In this document: piece after piece, positions 1 to 4,700 of the stretch
How positions within the stretch are numbered: the stretch's first letter is position 1
Layout: each line of letters begins with the position of its first letter
Source: UBA3071 sp965369635
GTDB lineage: Bacteria > Chloroflexota > Anaerolineae > UBA3071
Reading direction: 5' to 3'
Length of the DNA stretch: 5,653 bases
Assembly (NCBI GenBank): GCA_965369635.1
Contig: CBDURC010000201.1
Location: forward strand, 1-5,653
Position numbers and translations under genes: made by a program
Notes under the pieces: generated by a model
Database searches by the model: none
What the model saw: the letters and a program-made list of their open reading frames with translations, nothing else
Told to the model about the DNA's origin: nothing

Positions 1-59
1 AGCCGATTGAGCGGATTCTTGCCCACTTCTATCCGCTTCATCGGCTTCATCGGCTCCAT
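1..59 (-). CDS. Possible 5' end of a leftward gene, cut by the window edge
   Basis: Reading leftward, an open frame starts at an ATG at 59 and continues without a stop to position 1. It begins MEPMKPMKRIEVGKNPLNR. Two more in-frame ATGs (50 and 41) are alternative starts. It follows the thioesterase on the same strand after about 50 bases, so co-transcription is possible. The ribosome binding site evidence is weak: AAGGAAG on the minus strand (84-78) is about 18 bases from the first ATG, and a GGAG sits only 3 bases before the second. The protein family is not recognised from 19 residues. The frame is also open upstream of the ATG back to the thioesterase stop, so the frame alone does not fix the start. 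It may be chance. Confidence 0.27.
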   Translation of the reverse strand, partial: MEPMKPMKRIEVGKNPLNR

Positions 60-65
60 CGGCTG
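30..65. repeat. 9-bp tandem repeat, CATCGGCTN, about four copies
   Basis: Three consecutive units CATCGGCTT, CATCGGCTC and CATCGGCTG (39-65) follow a degenerate unit TATCCGCTT (30-38). Read leftward, the unit encodes Met-Lys/Glu-Pro and gives the MEP-MKP-MKR start of the possible gene at the left edge. The unit length is a multiple of three, so copy-number change would keep the frame. Confidence 0.7.
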
Positions 66-108
66 ATAGCTTTTGACTTCCTTCAGCAGAGTCGTTCTAC
101 ATCCTCTG

Positions 109-576
109 TCATGCTCCTGCCATCCCCCTCTGCACCGGATGGCCTTGCAGAGCTTCCACCTTGGCCAGGAACTCATTTGTGACGGGCTTGCTGCGCCGCT
201 CTCCATAATCGTACATCACCTGCACACTGCGCCCCTCGGCCACCAGGCGACCGCTGGCCTGATCCCGCATCTCGTACTCGAAGACGAAGCTCTTGCGTCC
301 CACCGAGGAGACGCGAATGCCCACCAGCAGCGTCTCACCCATGTACGCGGGCGAACGGTAGCTGCAGGTCACCTCGGCAAGGATGAAATCGAAGTTGGTG
401 AAATCGAAGGGTTGCACATCCGTTACTGCCCGATGGTAGGCCACGCGAGCCATCTCGAAGTAGGTGAGGTAGACGGCGTTGTTGACGTGCCCCATGGCGT
501 CGAGGTCGCGGAAGCGCACCACGATGGGCACGACCACGGGAAAGGCAGATAGGGTGTTGTCGGTTTCAGGGTTCAT
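109..576 (-). CDS. Acyl-CoA thioesterase, YbgC/4HBT hot-dog family
   Basis: The 155-residue protein has the length and pattern of single-domain 4-hydroxybenzoyl-CoA-thioesterase-like hot-dog enzymes, which hydrolyse acyl-CoA thioesters in the cytosol. Near the N-terminus RFRDLDAMGHVNNAVYLTYF (residues 21-40) matches the family signature. Asp26, the second Asp of DLD, aligns with the catalytic Asp of YbgC, and FEMAR follows as the start of the hot-dog helix. Later strands are visible in AEVTCSYRSPAYMGETLLV and FVFEYEMRD. There is no signal peptide or membrane segment. The frame is open to an ATG at 642, but that codon lies inside the -35 element. The ATG at 576 has AGGAG five bases upstream and a promoter about 40 bases upstream, so it is preferred. 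Substrate cannot be assigned: members act on short, aromatic or long acyl-CoAs. The family call is firm; the physiological role is unknown. Confidence 0.92.
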   Translation of the reverse strand: MNPETDNTLSAFPVVVPIVVRFRDLDAMGHVNNAVYLTYFEMARVAYHRAVTDVQPFDFTNFDFILAEVTCSYRSPAYMGETLLVGIRVSSVGRKSFVFEYEMRDQASGRLVAEGRSVQVMYDYGERRSKPVTNEFLAKVEALQGHPVQRGMAGA

Positions 577-581
577 AGGAG

Positions 582-586
582 CTCCT
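582..586 (-). promoter_or_regulatory. Ribosome binding site of the thioesterase gene
   Basis: AGGAG on the minus strand lies five bases before the ATG at 576 and decides the start over the in-frame ATG at 642. It is half of a perfect 10-bp palindrome, AGGAGCTCCT (577-586). Confidence 0.8.
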
Positions 587-613
587 GGTGAATGACAGGC
601 AAAGTTATGGCGC

Positions 614-642
614 ATTGTATCGCCAAAGCGGGGCGGTGTCAA
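614..642 (-). promoter_or_regulatory. Sigma70-type promoter of the thioesterase gene
   Basis: On the minus strand a perfect -35 TTGACA (642-637) is followed by a 17-base spacer and a -10 TACAAT (619-614, five of six consensus bases). Transcription would begin near 607, giving a leader of about 30 bases before the start codon at 576. Confidence 0.8.
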
Positions 643-675
643 GGTTTAGAGATCACTTGGCGGGAGCTTGGTCCC

Positions 676-698
676 TTGCGCAGTCAATCGCTGCGCAA
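676..698. repeat. Perfect 8-bp inverted repeat, TTGCGCAG / CTGCGCAA
   Basis: TTGCGCAG (676-683) and CTGCGCAA (691-698) are exact reverse complements separated by seven bases. No T-run follows on either strand, so a terminator is unlikely. The position between two divergent promoters, about 20 bases upstream of the rightward -35, suits an operator or activator site. The arms resemble the TTGTGCAA direct repeats at 733-756. The regulatory role is inferred. Confidence 0.6.
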
Positions 699-716
699 AC
701 CCCTTCAGTTGTATTC

Positions 717-745
717 TTGACATCCAAGAGGAGTTGTGCAATAAT
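717..745 (+). promoter_or_regulatory. Sigma70-type rightward promoter
   Basis: A perfect -35 TTGACA (717-722), a 17-base spacer and a -10 AATAAT (740-745, five of six consensus bases) point rightward. The expected start is near 752, leaving a leader of about 90 bases before the ATG at 845. It now drives only the truncated leader ORF and perhaps the transposase remnant. Whether transcripts reach the Rhs gene at 1776 is unknown. Confidence 0.75.
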
Positions 746-756
746 TTGTTGTGCAA
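733..756. repeat. Direct repeat GTTGTGCAA over the rightward promoter
   Basis: Two identical copies of GTTGTGCAA lie at 733-741 and 748-756, with start points 15 bases apart. They flank and partly overlap the -10 element at 740-745. A protein bound there would block RNA polymerase, so a repressor operator is plausible. This is inference; the repeats themselves are exact. Confidence 0.6.
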
Positions 757-830
757 ATTTCCCTGCCGGAGGGCCTGACGAAAGCCGCTTCCTCGCCGCC
801 CAGGTCAGGCGTATCCTCATATTGACCCAC

Positions 831-839
831 AAGGAGGTG
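831..839 (+). promoter_or_regulatory. Perfect Shine-Dalgarno for the leader ORF at 845
   Basis: AAGGAGGTG is fully complementary to the conserved 3' end of bacterial 16S rRNA and is five bases from the ATG at 845. So strong a site in front of a 37-codon ORF indicates that a longer gene once began here. Confidence 0.85.
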
Positions 840-844
840 GACCG

Positions 845-958
845 ATGAAAAGCACGATGTCGTTGCGCCGCCGTGTGTTGCCGTTGGTCTTGACCACATT
901 GATCCTCTTGAGCCAGCCGGGGCTGGTGTCCCACCCAGCACCTTGCACTACGAGTTGA
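845..958 (+). pseudogene. Truncated 5' end of an exported-protein gene (signal peptide only)
   Basis: The ORF encodes 37 residues and is too short for most gene callers. It begins MKSTMSLRRRVLPLVLTTLI, has Arg8-Arg10 as a positive n-region, then a hydrophobic core at about residues 11-22, followed by polar residues and a stop at 956-958. This is the layout of a Sec signal peptide with no mature protein behind it. A near-consensus promoter (717-745) and a perfect Shine-Dalgarno (831-839) precede it. From about 925 the DNA instead reads in another frame as a transposase-like protein, so the host gene was probably interrupted there and the last residues are read-through into foreign sequence. 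The leader resembles in layout that of the Rhs protein at 1776 (basic stretch, Pro, Leu-rich core), so the lost gene may have been a similar exported protein. A genuine short secreted peptide is the alternative but less likely. Confidence 0.65.
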
Positions 959-1329
959 ACAAGGTGAAGGAGTCTCTGCCGGAAGTATTGAGCGATCGAA
1001 CCCCGGGACCCAAGCCACAGAAGAAGCTGGCAGAAGAAGCGGGGGAAGCTTCTCCATCTGAAGAAGGGCCTGATGCTTGTCCAGAGTGTGGCGGAAAAGT
1101 CACCAAGATTGAACGCCTGACCCAGCGAGTGGGACGACGTGCTGAAGCAACCTTGGCCCGGCTGAGTGAATGTCGGCAAGCCGTAGCCCGCTTTCTGCTG
1201 TATGACGAGACCTATCCCAAGATGCAGAGGCGGGTCTACAGCCTGGGCGTGGCGATTTGCGAGCATGGCCTGATTCGCAGTGTACATTGCATCGTCCAAA
1301 AGGCCAAGGACATCCCGACCTGTACCTGA
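925..1329 (+). mobile_element. Degenerate transposase-like remnant of an insertion sequence
   Basis: The frame is open through 925-1329, and the apparent TTG start at 943 is probably internal. Numbering from that TTG, the protein shows in order: a helix-turn-helix-like stretch beginning upstream as VPPSTLHYELNKVK; a DRTPGPKPQKK linker (about 18-28); one half of a zinc-ribbon, CPECGG (46-51); and LLYDETYPKMQRRVYSLGVA (85-104), where Asp88 could be the first acid of a DDE nuclease. The text then ends abruptly in KDIPTCT. The second CxxC expected of a zinc-ribbon is missing and the sequence jumps from GGKVTK to IERLTQRVG near position 1105, which suggests an internal deletion. There are no further DDE acids, so it cannot be active. 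The assignment rests on motif order and on recollection of transposases with a DETxPK stretch; the IS family is not identified. The left boundary is set by where the signal-peptide frame loses sense. Confidence 0.55.
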
Positions 1330-1514
1330 GTGTTGCCAGTCCCTTTTCGCTGGTGTTTCCTTGATGGAGAACTTTGATGTCAAAACACGTGGCCCTAACG
1401 AAGGTACCAGCGCCATGCAGCGGGCCAGGATCAACCTGGACGACTTCGGCGCTGCGGATTTCTTCTCCGCTGTTGGCCTACCGAAGCCACAAATATCTCT
1501 GGCCTGTATCACAG

Positions 1515-1544
1515 ACCAGGGAACCGTCCCCGAAAGTGTCACAC
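1515..1544. mobile_element. Possible mobile-element end with a GGGGACGGTTCC motif
   Basis: On the minus strand this stretch reads GTGTGACACTTTC followed by GGGGACGGTTCCCTGGT. The core GGGACGGTTCCC is nearly symmetrical. From memory, GGGGACGGTTC-type sequences recur in intergenic DNA of many bacteria next to IS200-like/REP-associated transposases. The site lies about 190 bases past the last recognisable transposase codon, a plausible distance for an element end. No matching inverted copy was found at the left junction, so the boundary is unproven. Confidence 0.3.
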
Positions 1545-1707
1545 ACGGGTTTGCACGGAACATGCACCTAAAGCCGTGTCATCACGCTGCGTATCTGTGA
1601 CGCCAGCCGTCCGTCAGTTGATGCTCGCGGCCGGATCTGGTGGAGGCGGCGAGTGAGTGGGTGAGCCAGAGGCAGCGTGGCGGCGTATATCATAAGTAGA
1701 GGGATCT

Positions 1708-1720
1708 GATGCGACGCATC
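1708..1720. repeat. 13-bp palindrome GATGCG-A-CGCATC
   Basis: Two perfect 6-base arms flank a single central A, 55 bases before the Rhs start codon. It is too short, and its centre too tight, for a stable RNA hairpin. A binding site for a dimeric regulator of the Rhs gene is possible but unproven. Confidence 0.4.
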
Positions 1721-1763
1721 CACGGTCAGGTCCACCATCGCGCAGGCCACAGTCAATGACGAG

Positions 1764-1768
1764 AGGAG
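1764..1768 (+). promoter_or_regulatory. Ribosome binding site of the Rhs gene
   Basis: AGGAG lies seven bases upstream of the ATG at 1776 and supports that start, which also gives a complete signal peptide. A 7-codon frame (ATG at 1756, TGA at 1777-1779) overlaps the start but has no binding site of its own. Confidence 0.8.
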
Positions 1769-1775
1769 TAGCTCG

Positions 1776-4700
1776 ATGAGACACCTTCCATTGCAGTTCC
1801 GCCGTCCGTTGACACTGCTTCTGCTGGCCTCGATCCTCGTGGGTCACTTGGGATCCCCGCTGGCAGCAGCGCCCGTTTCGATTTCCTCGGTTGCATTCCC
1901 CGAGCCGCCACGGTCGTCGAGCAGTGGCGGTTCCCTGTTTCTGCCCCTGGTGGTGGGTGGGCCAGGCGGGGCACGGGCTGCCTCTCCCGTGGATGACACA
2001 CTGGAAGCGAGTCCGGCCGGGGGGACGCCGCGCCTGAAGCTCAGCAAACGCGCCCAACCCGCGGTGGCGGTGCCCGGAGGGATGCTGACCTACGTCGTTG
2101 AGGTCGTGAATGCGGGCGAGGCTGCGGTCAAGGATCTGCTGCTGAGCGACGATCTGTCTGGGGGACTGGCGGTCGTAGAGGGCAGCGTCCAAGGCTTCGC
2201 CTACGATGAGCGCGCGCATCGCCTCACCTGGATTGTCTCCGAGTTGACGGGGGGAGAGCGGCTGGAGGGTCGTTTCCAGGTGCGGGTGCAGGGCTTCCAG
2301 CCCGGCGAGGTGATCCTCAACAGCGTTGAGGCCACTGCCGGCGAGCCAAAGGAAGTGCAGCGAGCCAGGGTGGAAACGCTGGTGGTGCAAACGATGGCCG
2401 AGACAGTCTGGGTCACGCCAGAAGAGGGTGGGTTGCTGCGTTCAGCAGATGGGCAAGTGGAGGTGCGCATACCACCCGGTGCTGTGCAGGACCGCACGCG
2501 GGTGACCTACACCCCACGGCCGGACGTCGCCGAGGGGACGGCGGACAGACCTTTCGCCTTCGATCTGGAAGCGGAGAACGAGGCCGGGCAGGCGGTGCGG
2601 GAGTTCGCTGCGCCGTTGGAGCTCCTCTACCGCTACACCATGCCACTTGCCACGCCGCCGGTGTACCGGGAGCCCGAGCTGTTCCTGCTGGACGAAGAGA
2701 CGGGCCACTGGCTACCGCTGGGAGCGGAGATGGACGAGGAGGCCGGGGTGTTGCGCCTGCAACTGCCCCACTTCTCCACCTACTCCGAGGGCAGCACCAG
2801 CTATGTCATGGAGCGCATGTCCAGCCTGAGGGGGGCGCGGACCAACCTCTTTAGCCTGTCGGCGGGCTATTCCTATGGCTTCGAGATCCCGCCCGGCGTG
2901 CGCGGACTGGCGCCGGCGGTGGGGCTGAGCTACTCCAGCGCCAGCCACACGCCCAACAGTGGCCATCTGAGCTATGCGGGGTACGGCTGGCAGATGGTGG
3001 GCGCAGATTCTGTATATATCCCGCCGGGTGATGCTAACACATTCAAGCGAGTGTTGACGCTGCAAGGGGCGACGTACACGCTGCGCAAGACCTCGGATGG
3101 CACCTGGTTTGCCAAGGAGAATCCCTTCCTCAAGATCACCGAGTCGGGCGGGCATCACTACACGCCGGACACGGTCAATGTCTGGACGCCCGATGGCACC
3201 AAGTACACCTTCGGGGGCAGCAGTGTGGACGCCGTGTACTACTGGAAAGGGTGCAGCAACCCCTCGGTGGGCACAGGCGAGCGCTATGTCCGGCTGCCCT
3301 TGGCCAAGATAGAGGACACCAGCGGCAACATCGTCAACTACTCCTGGGAGGCGGAGGTTGAGGGGACGGTGCCATATGATTGTGAGCAGGACTCTGGATG
3401 GCAGGACACGCATGAGCACCAGCGGGCGACGCGGCTGACGGAGATCACCTACGACAACGACCTGGTGAGGATCGCCTTCAGCTACGGCAGCCGCTTGGAC
3501 CGCCCTTCGGGCTACGACAGTGCCAGCTGGCGGTTTCACACGGAGAAGAAGCTGACCTCCGTCAGCGTGCAGATCAAGGATGGGTCCTACTGGCGCACGG
3601 TGCGCACCTACACGCTGACGCACAACCCGCAGAACGAGACGCAGGCGGTGTCGCAGAAGGTGCTCAACCTGGACAAGGTTCAGGAGAGCTCGGGTGCCTC
3701 CAACTGGCCGGCGACCGAGTTCGACTACTCGGACGACTACTTCGTCACGGAAGGGGAGTATGGGTCCCTGACGGAGGTCAGCAACGGCTATGGGGGCGAA
3801 GTGACCTTCAGCACCAGCCACCGGGATGGCGGCAGCACCCCGCACGTGGTCTCCAGCCGGACGGAGGATGACGGCATCTCGGGCACGTCGGATGCGGTGT
3901 GGAGCTACACGGGCTCGGACTGGGACTCTGATGGCGGCGACTGGTGGCTGGAGGAGAAGCTGGCCGAGGGCTACGAGCAGGTGCAGGTGACGCGGCCCGA
4001 CAGCACGGTGGAGAAGCACTACTTCCAGGTCACCGAACTGGTGAGCAGCCACCTGATCGACCACCGGGCAGGTCGGGAGCACAAGCTGGAGATCTGGGAG
4101 GGCAGCCAGGTGGCGGCCAAGACGGAGACCACCTGGTCGATGAGCACCTCGTACCTGCCCATCAGCGGCTACAGCAGCATGGACGAGTGGGAGAAGCCCC
4201 GCTTCGTCTATGTCTCCCAGGTGGACAGCTATCTGGATGGCGACAAGCAGACCCGTACCAAATACCAGTACCAGAAGTGGCGCCAGGGTGGTACGTACGT
4301 CTATGGCAATGTGACGGAACAGAAGGAATACGAGCCCAGCACGGGAGGCGGGTGGGAGACGGACCCGCTGCGCACGACCTACACCTGGTACTATCCGAAC
4401 CACAGCAACTGGATCGTCAACAAGCCCGGGCGCAGCGACTTCTACCGGGTATGCTCTGGCTGCGAGGATGGTGCCATGGAGCGGCAGTGGCTGTTGTATT
4501 ACGACCAGACCAGCAGCTACACGACATCCCCCAGCGACGGGCTGTTGAAGAAGCGGGAGGACAAATCCACGTCTGGCGGCTCCTACACCGTAACCACAAC
4601 CTACGATTACTGGTCCAACGGCAATCCCAAGCAGGTGACCGACTCCAATGGCAACAACACATACACCTACTATGATAGCCAGTTCGAGGCCTATGTGGTC

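Larger units (their letters stand above)
1330..1775. other. Gene-free interval between the transposase remnant and the Rhs gene
   Basis: No reading frame here has a convincing start, ribosome binding site or recognisable product. Short open frames on both strands have mixed composition and no motif. The first part is probably decayed insertion-element DNA up to roughly 1600. The last 175 bases are the upstream region of the Rhs gene. In it TATATCATAAG (1686-1696) offers a weak -10-like sequence, but no acceptable -35 is placed for it, so no promoter is called. Confidence 0.55.

Noticed and set aside
73..552. A 159-residue plus-strand frame opposite the thioesterase
   Set aside because: The thioesterase on the other strand has a clear family signature, promoter and ribosome binding site. 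The plus frame is a His-rich shadow.
577..642. A 22-residue N-terminal extension of the thioesterase starting at 642
   Set aside because: The extension would begin inside the -35 element of the gene's own promoter and adds residues not typical of the family. The start at 576 has a good ribosome binding site.
676..698. The inverted repeat as a transcription terminator
   Set aside because: No run of T follows on either strand and it lies between two divergent promoters, not at a gene end.
817..1563. A 248-residue minus-strand frame across the leader and transposase remnant
   Set aside because: No ribosome binding site or motif is visible, its composition is irregular, and it crosses the junction between two unrelated DNA segments.
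1280..1600. A 106-residue plus-strand frame after the transposase remnant
   Set aside because: It overlaps the end of the remnant in another frame, has no ribosome binding site and matches no family I recognise. A frameshifted continuation of the transposase could not be shown.
1614..2390. A 258-residue minus-strand frame opposite the start of the Rhs gene
   Set aside because: It overlaps the Rhs signal peptide and DUF11-like domain on the opposite strand and has no recognisable family, only a His/Arg/Gly/Pro-rich shadow composition.
3944..4675. A 243-residue plus-strand frame inside the Rhs gene
   Set aside because: It is an out-of-register reading of the Rhs coding sequence, Gln/Gly/Arg-rich, without its own start signals.
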